Below, piece after piece: positions 1-7,542 of a DNA stretch of 32,631 nucleotides (positions are counted from its first letter, which is position 1; every line of letters starts with the position of its first letter). The notes below the pieces were generated by a model. It did not search any database, had not been told where the DNA came from, and saw only the letters and a list, made by a program, of their open reading frames with translations. The stretch covers positions 1 through 32,631 of the IMG/VR virus record IMGVR_UViG_3300031521_001878, one strand, 5' to 3'. The position numbers and the translations under genes are program-made. This DNA is from a virus.

Positions 1-281
1 AAGAAGAACATAATAGCGATGTAATTTTTTGGGGACTTGTCGAGTATGATAATGATGAGACTCATAACGGCTATTCAACATTTTATGGCGGTGCCGACTT
101 TCAATGTGAGGCTGATTTTGATAGTGACGTATATTTTAATGGATTGGTTAACATGGGTTCGCTCTTTGTCTTAAGTCCTATTCCTAATCCTACTGGTGGT
201 TATGATGGGCAGATTGCATTCACCGGTTCTGCCTTCAAGGGGCGCATTAATGGAGTTTGGAAAACCTTTCAAATGGTATAA
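1..281 (+). CDS. C-terminal end of a virion surface or tail-fibre-like protein (partial)
   Basis: An open frame enters from the left edge and ends at TAA 279-281, giving about 92 residues with no start inside the window. The fragment is rich in Gly, Asn, Asp and aromatic residues (FYGGADF, YFNGLVNMGS) with alternating hydrophobic and polar residues, as in the beta-rich C-termini of phage fibres and collagen- or hyaluronidase-like tail proteins. It ends in GRINGVWKTFQMV. It lies immediately upstream of the lysis cassette, the usual place for the last tail gene. The virion role is inferred from position and composition; no catalytic motif is visible. Confidence 0.6.
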   Translation, partial: EEHNSDVIFWGLVEYDNDETHNGYSTFYGGADFQCEADFDSDVYFNGLVNMGSLFVLSPIPNPTGGYDGQIAFTGSAFKGRINGVWKTFQMV

Positions 282-300
282 TTAAATAAATAAAACAACA

Positions 301-672
301 ATGAAAAAATTTGACTTAAACAGAAACATTTTAGATGTTTCCGGAAATGTAATGACTGTAGCACAACTACAGCGCCGAGTAATGCCAACCGTGGACGCAA
401 CATCCGATCAGGAGAAAGTGGCAGCCACATTTGCTTCAATTGCCTATCCGGCTATTGAAAATCAACGCGGCCGCCAAATGACCGACAGCGATGTGAAGTT
501 GGCATTTTCGACGTTGAAAAAAATTAATGCGGCAGTTGTTGCTCAAACAATTGTAGAACTGGAAGATGATGAAGCTGCCTTGGTCGTGGCTGTATTCGGA
601 AATCAGGTTATAAGCATCCGCGCTCAGTTTATCGCTATGTCGGAAGAACTGAATCCGGTGGCTACTAATTAA
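301..672 (+). CDS. Small phage protein between tail and lysis genes, function unknown
   Basis: This 123-residue soluble protein has no signal peptide or membrane segment. It looks mostly helical, with a run rich in Ala and Val near residues 75-105 and an acidic stretch (ELEDDEAALVV). It starts 19 bases after the preceding fibre-like gene and is followed 23 bases later by a small membrane protein, so all are probably on one late transcript. I do not recognise the family. Its position suggests a tail-associated or lysis-accessory protein, which is inference only. Confidence 0.6.
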   Translation: MKKFDLNRNILDVSGNVMTVAQLQRRVMPTVDATSDQEKVAATFASIAYPAIENQRGRQMTDSDVKLAFSTLKKINAAVVAQTIVELEDDEAALVVAVFGNQVISIRAQFIAMSEELNPVATN

Positions 673-695
673 TCAACTGCTTTTACGAATCGATC

Positions 696-950
696 ATGAA
701 CAAAGAAGCGTTGACATCATATAGAAATACGATCCTGAGCTGGGTTCTCGGGGGTGTTATATCTATTGTCTGCGGTTACAATGCCGGGCTTTCGGCTATT
801 GAAAAAAAAACTGCAGTAATAGAGACAAAGCAAGAAGAATGTTCACGCGACAGAGCCGAATGGAAGCAGGATATTAAAGATATTAAGAATTCGATTAATG
901 ACATAAAAACATCGATGGCCGTACTGGCGGCCACAAAAAAAGATAAGTAA
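696..950 (+). CDS. Small membrane-anchored coiled-coil protein, holin-like or lysis accessory
   Basis: The 84-residue protein has one hydrophobic segment at about residues 13-30 (TILSWVLGGVISIVCGYNAG), then a charged coiled-coil-like tail with repeating Ile and Lys (DIKDIKNSINDIKTSM). One transmembrane helix plus a soluble coiled coil recalls XhlA-type haemolysin/holin accessories and inner-membrane spanins. Its stop overlaps the endolysin start by one base (TAATG), indicating translational coupling. The lysis role rests on topology and this coupling. Whether it is the holin, a pinholin partner or a spanin cannot be told from sequence. Confidence 0.65.
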   Translation: MNKEALTSYRNTILSWVLGGVISIVCGYNAGLSAIEKKTAVIETKQEECSRDRAEWKQDIKDIKNSINDIKTSMAVLAATKKDK

Positions 951-1384
951 TGGCAAATTTCGACAAAGCAATAGACCCCGTTCTCGAATCGGAAGGCTAC
1001 CGTCAGAAATTCGGAAAAGCTGGATATGTCAACGATCCTGATGATACAGGCGGTGAAACTATCGCGGGAATTTCAAGAAAGAACTGGCCAAACGAAGTTA
1101 TCTGGTTGTATATAGATACAGCAAAGAAACAACCTGGATTCCCGGGGGCATTGGCCGCCAACCTTAATGTTCGTGCGCTAATACTCGACTTCTATCATCG
1201 TTACTTCTGGAATCCTATCATGGGAGATGATATCAAAAATCAGGATATTGCCGACTTATTAGTAGATAAGGCCGTACTGGAAGGTATATCACCGGCCATT
1301 GCGCGAGCTGAAGAGATAGTTGGACTGCCAAAAACCGGTAAAGTATCTGCTGAATTAATCACAAAATTAAATTTACTCACATGA
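950..1384 (+). CDS. Phage endolysin, glycoside hydrolase family 108 (N-acetylmuramidase)
   Basis: The 144-residue protein carries the GH108 signature in order: an N-terminal helix with candidate catalytic glutamates at residues 13 and 15 (LESEGY), then YVNDPDDTGGETIAGIS, then a helix with FYHRYFWNP and a hydrophobic LLVDKAVLEG segment. The C-terminal part resembles the peptidoglycan-binding domain usually fused to this family. It should hydrolyse peptidoglycan at the end of infection. There is no signal peptide, so export depends on a holin, and holin-like membrane genes flank it. At 144 residues it is shorter than the usual 165-200. It overlaps the next gene by four bases (ATGA). Confidence 0.85.
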   Translation: MANFDKAIDPVLESEGYRQKFGKAGYVNDPDDTGGETIAGISRKNWPNEVIWLYIDTAKKQPGFPGALAANLNVRALILDFYHRYFWNPIMGDDIKNQDIADLLVDKAVLEGISPAIARAEEIVGLPKTGKVSAELITKLNLLT

Positions 1385-1626
1385 GGAAGCTTATTATAAC
1401 ACTTCTATTCGTGCCAATGATGCTCGCTGCGCAGGTTAAGGTAGATTCCGTGAAGGTTTTACGTGATTCTATTTGCAAGCTCACCCAGCGGCCTGTGATG
1501 ACGGCTCAGCAGTTCATTATGATATATAAGTACGAAACACTGCTAAAATATTACAAACTGACCAAGTCGCGACCGACAAATAAAAAATACTATTACGGGT
1601 GGAGCGCCCGTGTATTCGATAAATAA
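1381..1626 (+). CDS. Small exported protein of the lysis cassette
   Basis: The 81-residue protein begins with a clear signal peptide (MRKLIITLLFVPMMLAAQ), with predicted cleavage near residues 17-18. The mature part is basic, Tyr-rich and about 63 residues. No lipobox cysteine is seen, so it is not an obvious outer-membrane spanin lipoprotein. Its start overlaps the endolysin stop (ATGA), and it sits between the endolysin and two membrane proteins, so a role in disrupting the envelope is plausible. Function is otherwise unknown. Confidence 0.6.
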   Translation: MRKLIITLLFVPMMLAAQVKVDSVKVLRDSICKLTQRPVMTAQQFIMIYKYETLLKYYKLTKSRPTNKKYYYGWSARVFDK

Positions 1627-1633
1627 ACCTGAT

Positions 1634-1909
1634 ATGAAAAAACTAATGGAAATTCTAAAAAAATTCTGGCTTTATCTGAAAGCCGAAACACCTAAAGGGT
1701 GGGCATGGTTAGCTCACATTTCATTTATTGTTCCCTCGCTTATTTCAGTGATTAATCTGGCTACCGCTGGCACCATCGTGCCGCTTTGGTATGCTAATAA
1801 CCAATTCTATGTGATTGGGGTATTTACAATTATAGGCTTCTTTGCCGGTTCACGTACCACGGATAAAGGCAAAGAACAAGTAAAAAACGCAATAAATTCA
1901 CAGTCATGA
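1634..1909 (+). CDS. Two-helix membrane protein, candidate holin
   Basis: This start (MKKLMEILKKFW) lies 8 bases after the preceding stop. An in-frame upstream ATG at 1610 would overlap the previous gene and adds only eight residues. The 91-residue protein has two hydrophobic segments (about residues 28-45 and 56-74) joined by a short polar turn, a charged N-terminus and a lysine-rich C-terminal tail. Size and topology match class II holins, which form the membrane lesion that releases the endolysin. It overlaps the next gene by four bases. The holin call is based on topology and context. Confidence 0.65.
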   Translation: MKKLMEILKKFWLYLKAETPKGWAWLAHISFIVPSLISVINLATAGTIVPLWYANNQFYVIGVFTIIGFFAGSRTTDKGKEQVKNAINSQS

Positions 1910-2520
1910 CAACTTTAATACTTCTAAAAAAAGTTTGCAGCTTCGTTTGGAGCAATAAAAAAAACATTCTGATAGGTCTTGTCGCTATACTTATTATTTA
2001 TTTTTGGAATCAAAATAATGAGTTGACCAAACATGTCGGTTTTCTTCAACAGGGAATCAATACAGCCGAAACAACCAACTCTATTTTGCGTATGGATAAA
2101 GGTGAGATTAAGAGTTATTTGAAAGGCGACAACACTCCTGAAAAGAAAGAGATCAATTCAGCTCTGAAAAAAGCAGGCGTGAAGCCAGGCAACGTAGAGA
2201 GTTACGAGCAAACGACAACTACCACATCGCTTCCGAAGCCTGTTGATATTCCACTACCGCCTGTTCCGTACAAAGATACAAGTACATGGGTTAGCAAGAG
2301 TTTTGTTATAGATACTAATTGCATCAAAATAACCGGTACTGTGAAGTATCGTGGCTACGTGCCGAAACTTTCTATCGATTCAGCTGTATCAAAAATTTCG
2401 TCATACATTATTGTTGAGAAAAAACGTCTATGGTATACGCTTTGGATTTTCACAAAAACAAAAAAATATCGAATCTCAGAATGCGGTACGATGAAAACTG
2501 TTGAATTGATAAAAGAATAA
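1906..2520 (+). CDS. Single-pass membrane protein with periplasmic domain, spanin-like
   Basis: The 204-residue protein has an N-terminal transmembrane helix at about residues 20-37 (ILIGLVAILIIYFW), a helical stretch (residues 38-85), a Pro/Thr-rich linker near residues 95-122 and a C-terminal beta-rich region with basic residues. The N-in, C-out topology and last position in the lysis cassette resemble an inner-membrane spanin. Similar proteins of about 200 residues close lysis cassettes in Bacteroidota phages. No partner lipoprotein is obvious, so the mechanism is uncertain. It is followed by a strong terminator. Confidence 0.6.
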   Translation: MTTLILLKKVCSFVWSNKKNILIGLVAILIIYFWNQNNELTKHVGFLQQGINTAETTNSILRMDKGEIKSYLKGDNTPEKKEINSALKKAGVKPGNVESYEQTTTTTSLPKPVDIPLPPVPYKDTSTWVSKSFVIDTNCIKITGTVKYRGYVPKLSIDSAVSKISSYIIVEKKRLWYTLWIFTKTKKYRISECGTMKTVELIKE

Positions 2521-2559
2521 ATTTTCTCTCCTTTTTTTTGACATTTTAGTTTGTTTCTG

Positions 2560-2600
2560 GAAGGCTGTCGTAGTGATACGATAGCCTTCTATCTTTTTGT
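2560..2600 (+). terminator. Intrinsic terminator after the lysis cassette
   Basis: A 13-bp stem (2560-2572 with 2577-2589, one G-U pair) with a GTGA tetraloop is followed by a T-rich tail (TATCTTTTTG). It lies 40 bases after the last lysis gene and separates late genes from the next promoter. Confidence 0.85.
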
Positions 2601-2648
2601 ATGTTAACAAGTTAAACTAACTTAACCACACGAAAATACTTAGAATTA

Positions 2649-2683
2649 TGTGTACAATATACTCACTTTATAGTTACCTTTAC
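2649..2683 (+). promoter_or_regulatory. Phage-regulon promoter with palindromic operator (copy 1)
   Basis: The operator TGTGTA-CAATA-TACTCA (2649-2665) is followed after 9 bp by the -7 box TACCTTTAC (2675-2683), close to the Bacteroidota TAnnTTTG consensus. The gene starts at 2716. The same operator and box recur at 14149, 20069 and 27771. An AGTTAAACTAAC element lies at 2610-2621, 65 bp upstream of the -7 box. Confidence 0.75.
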
Positions 2684-2715
2684 ACTATAATTAATAACAT
2701 TAATATATAAAGACA

Positions 2716-3291
2716 ATGTTAGCAAATCAAGTAGTCACAAATAAAGGTCTATTATTAAGTAGCAAGTATGTTAGCGAACGTCATGCTATCGCAAGTCAGA
2801 CAAAGTACACTGCTGGGGAAGCTGCAAAAGAGCTCAAAAAAATGGGTTTGAAGTTGTCAGCCAAAGAATTGGTTAGTATTTACAAAACATTAGCAGGTAA
2901 AGAACCAGAGTGGCATCATGCCGGCTTCTACAATGCAAATGGACATTCTACTATGGGTAGAACTTTCTTTTTTACAGAAGAAAACATTCAGTTTATTTTT
3001 GACAACATAGACAAAGTCGCTGAAATTGAAGCAGCAAAAGAGGCTGAACGTAAAGCCAAAGAAGAAAATGTGATTTGCGGATTTTTCTATTCCTGGTCAC
3101 ATGATTACTCCGGTAATTATGGAAAAAAAAGAAACTTCAAGATTTTGAAAGCGTATAAAGGCAGCGAACTAAATAAGCCTCAAAACTTTACCTCGCTTTC
3201 AGAAAGTGGTTATCAGAAAGCTCTTGAATTGGATGGCCGCAAATACTTTGGATGGGACGAACCAACTGCAAGTGAGTTTGAGATTTTATAA
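2716..3291 (+). CDS. Phage-regulon protein of unknown function
   Basis: The 191-residue protein has a helical N-terminal half containing KYTAGEAAKELKKMGLKLSAKELV, which looks like a small helix-turn-helix or helical-hairpin domain (residues 30-60). A WHHAGFYNANG motif follows (about residues 76-86), then a charged Ala/Glu/Lys helix (residues 103-117) and a Tyr/Trp-rich C-terminal beta region. I do not recognise the family. It is transcribed from a promoter carrying the shared palindrome, so it belongs to the same regulon as the Bet, cassette and DUF488 operons, although it sits beyond the lysis genes. Confidence 0.65.
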   Translation: MLANQVVTNKGLLLSSKYVSERHAIASQTKYTAGEAAKELKKMGLKLSAKELVSIYKTLAGKEPEWHHAGFYNANGHSTMGRTFFFTEENIQFIFDNIDKVAEIEAAKEAERKAKEENVICGFFYSWSHDYSGNYGKKRNFKILKAYKGSELNKPQNFTSLSESGYQKALELDGRKYFGWDEPTASEFEIL

Positions 3292-3312
3292 ACAAAAATA
3301 AAAAATAAAGAC

Positions 3313-3804
3313 ATGGAAAAGAGTAGAAGCAAATTTGCATTAGTATTGACTTTCTTGAGACCGGTTACTCCGATTGTCAGAATTGGATACAAAAATTACA
3401 CACGCAGGCAGACAGCATTCAATGCCGCAATGTGTTACAATTTATCAAAAGCAGTTGATGGAGAATATCCCGAATATTCTCTTAATTATGAAAATGTTCT
3501 ATTATCGCAAGGTACTCTTAGCTCTATTATCAATGGGCGTATGGTTTACAAAGATAATGTTATTGGCATTGCGTGGGATTACACACCGCAGGCCATCAAT
3601 GATGAAACAATATTTGTGGCTGTCATCAACGAAGATGATGAAGAGGCTGTATTTCTCGAAAAAGGATCAACCCGGAGATCGTGCGGACAAATAATTCACA
3701 TCCCAAAAGAATGGAGCAGCAAGACCGTTCATGTATATGCTGGGTTTTCTCATTTCTCTGATGTTTCGAATAGCAAATATTTAGGATTCATCAAAATACA
3801 TTAA
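3313..3804 (+). CDS. DUF6266-like protein, apparently lacking the usual N-terminus
   Basis: The 163-residue protein contains the pattern PIVRIGYKNYTRRQTAFNAA followed by YNLSKAV and a yPEYSLNYENVLLSQGTL-type strand, matching my memory of DUF6266, common in Bacteroidota phages and genomes. Members are usually about 200-215 residues and start with a Gly-rich 'GxVGNVVG'-type segment that is absent here, so this copy looks N-terminally shortened. The C-terminal half is beta-rich. The function of the family is unknown to me. It is co-oriented with and 21 bases after the previous gene, and is followed by a hairpin. Confidence 0.55.
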   Translation: MEKSRSKFALVLTFLRPVTPIVRIGYKNYTRRQTAFNAAMCYNLSKAVDGEYPEYSLNYENVLLSQGTLSSIINGRMVYKDNVIGIAWDYTPQAINDETIFVAVINEDDEEAVFLEKGSTRRSCGQIIHIPKEWSSKTVHVYAGFSHFSDVSNSKYLGFIKIH

Positions 3805-3812
3805 ATCAAAAA

Positions 3813-3840
3813 TCCCTGCACTGTTTACGCAGTGCAGGGA
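3813..3840 (+). terminator. Strong hairpin after the DUF6266-like gene
   Basis: A perfect 11-bp stem (TCCCTGCACTG at 3813-3823 with 3830-3840) has a 6-base loop. On the plus strand the following bases are AAAACATT, so a U-tract is missing. Read on the minus strand it is followed by TTTTT. It probably ends or buffers transcription between modules. Confidence 0.6.
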
Positions 3841-3880
3841 AAACATTGAAAGCAAGCAATAACTCACAAACAATTTAACA

Positions 3881-4060
3881 ATGACAAAGATAAACGTTTT
3901 TCTATCAAAAAACAAGCCCTTTTTCCCCTATGCCTTTCAGGCAATAGAAAACGGAAAAGGTTGTAAAGATTTCAAGTTGCGAAGAATATCACAGCTTAAA
4001 TGTGCAGAAAAATCATCTGTAATTAGCACGTTTTCAGATGTAAATAAAAAGAAGATGTAG
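3881..4060 (+). CDS. Short ORF before the recombinase remnant, possible broken 5' part
   Basis: ATG at 3881 opens a 59-codon frame (MTKINVFLSKNKPFFPYAF...) ending at TAG 4058-4060. It is basic and not recognisable. The recombinase frame opens at 4048, overlapping this ORF's end in the -1 frame across an A-rich stretch (AATAAAAAGAAG). It may therefore be the remains of the N-terminal coding part of that gene, joined by a mutation or a frameshift, or just an unrelated small gene. Confidence 0.3.
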   Translation: MTKINVFLSKNKPFFPYAFQAIENGKGCKDFKLRRISQLKCAEKSSVISTFSDVNKKKM

Positions 4061-4062
4061 AA

Positions 4063-4791
4063 TTGAACGAAAAGTTACTTGAAAAAGATTACAAACGAAA
4101 TTACATCACTACTGTTCATGCAGCAATGCGGTTTTGTATAAAATCAGCAATAAAAGATGGTTTTCTTTCCAAACATCCGTACAAAGGACTTGAGCTTGAA
4201 AAAGCAAAAAAAATAAACACAGAAAGATACATTAGTACGGATTCTTATCTGAAAGTATTGCACGCAAAAATAGATGATGATAGATTAAATTACGTCCGTG
4301 ATTTATTTGTCTTTCAGTGCAATACTGGACTTTCATATTCTGATTTGATGTCTTCCGTTTATTCTGAAATATCTATTCTAAACGGAAGTAGTTGGATTTT
4401 TGGAAGCAGAAATAAAACTGGAGTATCGTATTACGTTCCTCTCTCTTCTATAGCCATTCAAATAATCGAAAAGTACAGAGGTGTGACTAAAATAGTTGAA
4501 CGAGCGCGAAAAGACAACGAGCATCTATTTGTTCACATCGACACCTGTAACTACAACTTACTTCTAAAAGAGGTAGGGCGATTAGCAGGTCTAAAAGAGA
4601 TTCTCACAACGCACAGGGGTCGGCATACCTTCGCTACTATGATGCTCGAAAATGGAGTGTCTATAGAAGCAATAAGCAAGATGCTTGGACACTCAAGACC
4701 AATAATGACAGAGTTATATAGCAAGGTAACAGTTAATAAGATAATGAAAGAAATCTCTAAACAATCATTTTTCAATTTCATATCAATATGA
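4063..4791 (+). CDS. Tyrosine recombinase, IntDOT-like catalytic domain, N-terminally truncated
   Basis: The 242 residues hold a partial core-binding domain (residues 1-50) and a full catalytic domain. CNTGLSYSDL has Ser91 where most recombinases have the first catalytic Arg. A beta-hairpin Lys lies in RNKTG. His184 and Arg187 form THRGR, His210 lies in LGHS and the nucleophile is probably Tyr219. A Ser at the Arg-I position is a known feature of the CTnDOT integrase IntDOT. The arm-binding domain and most of the core-binding domain are missing, and the frame begins at a TTG with no good ATG. Complete relatives are about 400 residues, so this copy is probably a remnant. It overlaps the DUF3873 gene by four bases. 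Confidence 0.7.
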   Translation: MNEKLLEKDYKRNYITTVHAAMRFCIKSAIKDGFLSKHPYKGLELEKAKKINTERYISTDSYLKVLHAKIDDDRLNYVRDLFVFQCNTGLSYSDLMSSVYSEISILNGSSWIFGSRNKTGVSYYVPLSSIAIQIIEKYRGVTKIVERARKDNEHLFVHIDTCNYNLLLKEVGRLAGLKEILTTHRGRHTFATMMLENGVSIEAISKMLGHSRPIMTELYSKVTVNKIMKEISKQSFFNFISI

Positions 4792-4988
4792 ATTCAATCA
4801 ATAATAATGGATGTTCTACCTGTCAATCGGGAGAAGAAAACTACACAACGTTTATTGCGGGATCACTCAAAGGTACTAAGTATTATCAGTATGATTACCG
4901 GTACGTGAATGGTGATCTATTTACCTACGTTGGAAAATCACTTGAAGAGTGTAGAAAAGAGAGAGATAAATGGTTAAAAAATAAATGA
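4788..4988 (+). CDS. DUF3873 family small protein
   Basis: The 66-residue protein reads NGCSTCQSGEENYTTF ... YYQYDYRYVNGDLFTYVGKSLEECRKERDKWL. This closely fits the DUF3873 pattern (STC...E.Y..F...YQYDYR..DGELF......LE.CR..RD.WL) known from CTnDOT/Bacteroides conjugative transposons and related islands. Function is unknown. It overlaps the recombinase and RadC genes by four bases on either side, so it is part of a tight operon. Its presence supports an ICE-derived origin for this block. Confidence 0.75.
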   Translation: MNSINNNGCSTCQSGEENYTTFIAGSLKGTKYYQYDYRYVNGDLFTYVGKSLEECRKERDKWLKNK

Positions 4989-5455
4989 TTATGGAAATGT
5001 ATGCAGGAAACATTCCTGAAATTGAACTCAAATTCAAATCAGGTAAAAAATTTGAGAAAAAGATAACTTGTTCTGGTGAGCTAAAAGATTTATTATTAAA
5101 CTTTTATGATCAAGACACTATCGAACTTACAGAAACAATGGTTGTTTTGTATTTGAATATTCGTAATCGTATAATTGGTTGGCAAAAGCATTCACAAGGT
5201 GGCTTATCCTCATGTATTCTTGATATAAAATTAGTAATGGGCATTGCGTTGAAATGCAATGCTTCTGGCATTATTATTTCTCATAATCACCCAAGTGGTG
5301 ATGTTAATCCATCAAAAGAAGATGAAAAGATTACATTAAGACTTAGGGATGCTTGTAAAACATTAGATTTGACAATGCTTGATCACATTATTGTTTCATC
5401 CGATGGTAATTATTATAGTTTCGCAGAAGAATCAACTCTTAACTCAATATTATGA
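4985..5455 (+). CDS. radC: RadC-like JAB-domain protein
   Basis: The 156-residue protein carries the JAB metalloprotease-like signature: a Glu/Thr-containing strand (ELTETMVVLYLNIRN), then SHNHPSGDVNPSKED with His100, His102 and Asp near 113, then LDHIIVSSDGNYYSF. Its length matches short mobile-element RadC proteins that lack the helix-hairpin-helix domain of chromosomal RadC. Such genes are frequent in ICEs and phages; a biochemical role is not established. It overlaps both neighbours by four bases. Confidence 0.85.
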   Translation: MIMEMYAGNIPEIELKFKSGKKFEKKITCSGELKDLLLNFYDQDTIELTETMVVLYLNIRNRIIGWQKHSQGGLSSCILDIKLVMGIALKCNASGIIISHNHPSGDVNPSKEDEKITLRLRDACKTLDLTMLDHIIVSSDGNYYSFAEESTLNSIL

Positions 5456-5826
5456 ACTACGATGAATTAATAAATCAACATCCTGTCTTATTTGAATGTT
5501 TTTTTGCATTCTCAAATGATCAGTTTGAAAAAGGAAAAAGAGAAGCTGGTATTGAAGGCAAAAAAATATATAATGGTGGTTCTGGCCTTTATGGTACTCA
5601 AGAAGGTATTGATAAGCTTTTCAATGATTACGAAGAAATTGATAAGAAAATATCTTCTGAATGTCAACCACAAGACGTATATGACTATGAATTTAATAAT
5701 CACGAATGTAGTTATACGTGTAACGATAGTGAAGCAATATCAATTGTATTTCGAATCTTCGGAAAAGAACGTACAAAAACTGTAAAGCTAAGATTTGCTT
5801 ATGTAAAAATTGATAATCTTGAATGA
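5452..5826 (+). CDS. Small mobile-element protein, DUF7659-like
   Basis: The 124-residue acidic protein contains FFAFSNDQFEKGKREAGI near the N-terminus, a Gly-rich GGSGLYGT segment and a YEFNNHECSYTCNDSEAI segment. These features recall a Bacteroidota family I know as DUF7659 (FFAFSNxQFxxGxxxxG ... NHExxxT), found on conjugative and integrative elements. The name is from memory. It overlaps radC by four bases and ends one base before the next ATG, so it is co-translated with its neighbours. Function unknown. Confidence 0.6.
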   Translation: MNYDELINQHPVLFECFFAFSNDQFEKGKREAGIEGKKIYNGGSGLYGTQEGIDKLFNDYEEIDKKISSECQPQDVYDYEFNNHECSYTCNDSEAISIVFRIFGKERTKTVKLRFAYVKIDNLE

Positions 5827-5827
5827 T

Positions 5828-7300
5828 ATGTTTGGAATAGATTTTTATCCTACACCAGAAACGGTGATTGAAAAAATGCTTGCAAATGTAATTGTAAGCA
5901 ATAAAGTAGTACTTGAACCAAGTGCAGGAACCGGGAACATTGTTGATTATTGCCAGAAGTATGGAGCTAAAGAAGTGATAGCTTGTGAAATTGATTCAAA
6001 TCTAAGCAAAATGCTATCCGGCAAATGTCATATTATTTGTTCTGATTTTCTTGAATTAACATCAGAGTATGTTTCTCATGTTGATTTTATCATTATGAAT
6101 CCACCGTTTAGTTATCAGGAGAAGCATATACTTCACGCTTGGGATATTGCGCCTGCCGGATGTCAAATCATTAGTCTGTGCAATAACTCCATGCTTGATA
6201 ATCGTTATTCAAGAACAAGAACCCAGATTAGTGACCTTGTTGATATGAATGGAAGTTCAGAATCGTTTGGAAAATGTTTTGACACATCCGAAAGACAAAC
6301 TAATGTTGAGATCGGTTGTATATTGCTTCATAAGCCAGGTACAGGAGAAAATGAGTTTGAAGGCTATTTTGATATTAATGACTATGAACAACAAGAAATT
6401 AATGGTTCAGGTGTTGTTAGATATGATTTTGTACAGGACATTGTTTCTCGATATGTAGAATCTGTTAGTATGTTTGACGAAGTAGATGCTACAAATACCC
6501 GTATGTCACATGCAATATCTGGCGTGACTGATCATTTTTCGATTAAATTTGGTGCCACATACACAACTAGTAATAATCAGTTTAGTTCAATAGATCGGAG
6601 TATTTTCAAAAAAGAACTTCAAAAAGCAGCTTGGAGAAAGTTGTTTAGTCTATTCAACATGGATAAGTATGTTACTCGTGGAGTAATGACTGACATAAAC
6701 AAATTCGTTGAACAACAGACACATGTACCATTCACAGTTAAAAATGTGTATTTAATGGTCCAAATGATTGTTGGAACGCATGGTAGTCGAATGGATAAAG
6801 TAGTTGTTGAGGCATTTGAAAAGATTTGTAGTTTTTCAAAAGAAAATAGCGGAGCCGGTGAAGGATGGAGAACTAATACTGATTTTAGTATCAACAAAAG
6901 GTTTATCCTTCCATGGATGACAGAAACAGGATGGTCAGGAGAACTAAAGCTTAGATACAGTAAAGATCAAGAAATGGATGACATATACAAGGCTCTTTGT
7001 TTTCTTACCGGAAAGAATTATGATGATATAAAGCCATTTTATTGGTGGGTAAACGATTTCAATAATTCTGTAAAAAGTTCAATTAATAAGCTTCAATTTG
7101 GTCAATGGTACGAATATGGTTTTTTTCGATTCAAAGGCTTCAAAAAAGGAACAATGCATTTTGAATTCATAGACGAAGATGTTTGGATAAAATTCAACCA
7201 GAAAGTTGCTGAGATCAATGGATGGAAAAACGTACTTACTCATTCAAAAAAAGCACGACAAACAAAGAAGCAGGAACAACAAGAAATGTCATTCGTATAG
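5828..7300 (+). CDS. Class I methyltransferase fused to DUF4942
   Basis: The start chosen is ATG 5828 (MFGIDFYPTPETVIEKML), one base after the preceding stop; the open frame extends slightly upstream without an ATG. The 490-residue protein has SAM-binding motif I (EPSAGTGNI from Glu30) and motif IV NPPF at Asn91. It is most like N6-adenine methyltransferases that keep an NPPF variant. The C-terminal 300 residues match DUF4942, the usual partner domain in CTnDOT-type elements. It could methylate DNA to protect the element. No cognate restriction enzyme is nearby. It closes the ICE-like block and is followed by the attP region. Confidence 0.8.
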   Translation: MFGIDFYPTPETVIEKMLANVIVSNKVVLEPSAGTGNIVDYCQKYGAKEVIACEIDSNLSKMLSGKCHIICSDFLELTSEYVSHVDFIIMNPPFSYQEKHILHAWDIAPAGCQIISLCNNSMLDNRYSRTRTQISDLVDMNGSSESFGKCFDTSERQTNVEIGCILLHKPGTGENEFEGYFDINDYEQQEINGSGVVRYDFVQDIVSRYVESVSMFDEVDATNTRMSHAISGVTDHFSIKFGATYTTSNNQFSSIDRSIFKKELQKAAWRKLFSLFNMDKYVTRGVMTDINKFVEQQTHVPFTVKNVYLMVQMIVGTHGSRMDKVVVEAFEKICSFSKENSGAGEGWRTNTDFSINKRFILPWMTETGWSGELKLRYSKDQEMDDIYKALCFLTGKNYDDIKPFYWWVNDFNNSVKSSINKLQFGQWYEYGFFRFKGFKKGTMHFEFIDEDVWIKFNQKVAEINGWKNVLTHSKKARQTKKQEQQEMSFV

Positions 7301-7326
7301 ATCAAAAATACTTATAAAATTGACGT

Positions 7327-7347
7327 GTGCCATTTTGGTGCCATTTT
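7327..7347 (+). repeat. Paired 10-bp direct repeat, candidate integrase arm sites (left arm)
   Basis: GTGCCATTTT occurs at 7327-7336 and again at 7338-7347, with an 11-bp period. An identical pair with the same period lies at 7543-7563. The two pairs flank the tRNA-like core at 7403-7418, the arrangement expected of arm-type sites for a tyrosine integrase. Confidence 0.6.
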
Positions 7348-7358
7348 TACAACGAAAG

Positions 7359-7397
7359 AAAAAGCCAACTAACTGTAATAATGTTAGTTGGCTTTTT
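7359..7397 (-). terminator. Bidirectional terminator beside the att core
   Basis: A perfect 15-bp stem (7359-7373 with 7383-7397, core AGCCAACTAAC/GTTAGTTGGCT) with a 9-base loop has A-runs and T-runs at the two ends, so it can work on both strands. Read on the minus strand it lies five bases after the tRNA-3'-like sequence, which is where a host tRNA terminator would be. It also ends the methyltransferase operon on the plus strand. Confidence 0.85.
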
Positions 7398-7402
7398 CTA
7401 TT

Positions 7403-7418
7403 GTACCCAGAGCCGGGG
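7403..7418 (-). other. Candidate attP core resembling a tRNA 3' end
   Basis: On the minus strand this reads CCCCGGCTCTGGGTAC, the look of a tRNA T-stem 3' strand, acceptor 3' strand and discriminator. It is followed at once by a terminator hairpin. Neither tRNA in the window shares it. It lies between two pairs of arm-like repeats and 170 bases from the integrase start. The assignment is by architecture; the bacterial partner tRNA is not in the window. Confidence 0.5.
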
Positions 7419-7542
7419 CAGAGTTATGAAATATCATTGAATAGTATTACATTGTATTGAATATTACTATCACCTAAACACTTGCAACGCAGAACAAACA
7501 CACATACAAAAGCACATAGTGTGTTATTATGTTTATATTCTC

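Noticed and set aside
3374-3694. 106-codon frame inside the DUF6266-like gene
   Set aside because: It is an out-of-frame shadow with implausible composition; the family match is in the other frame.
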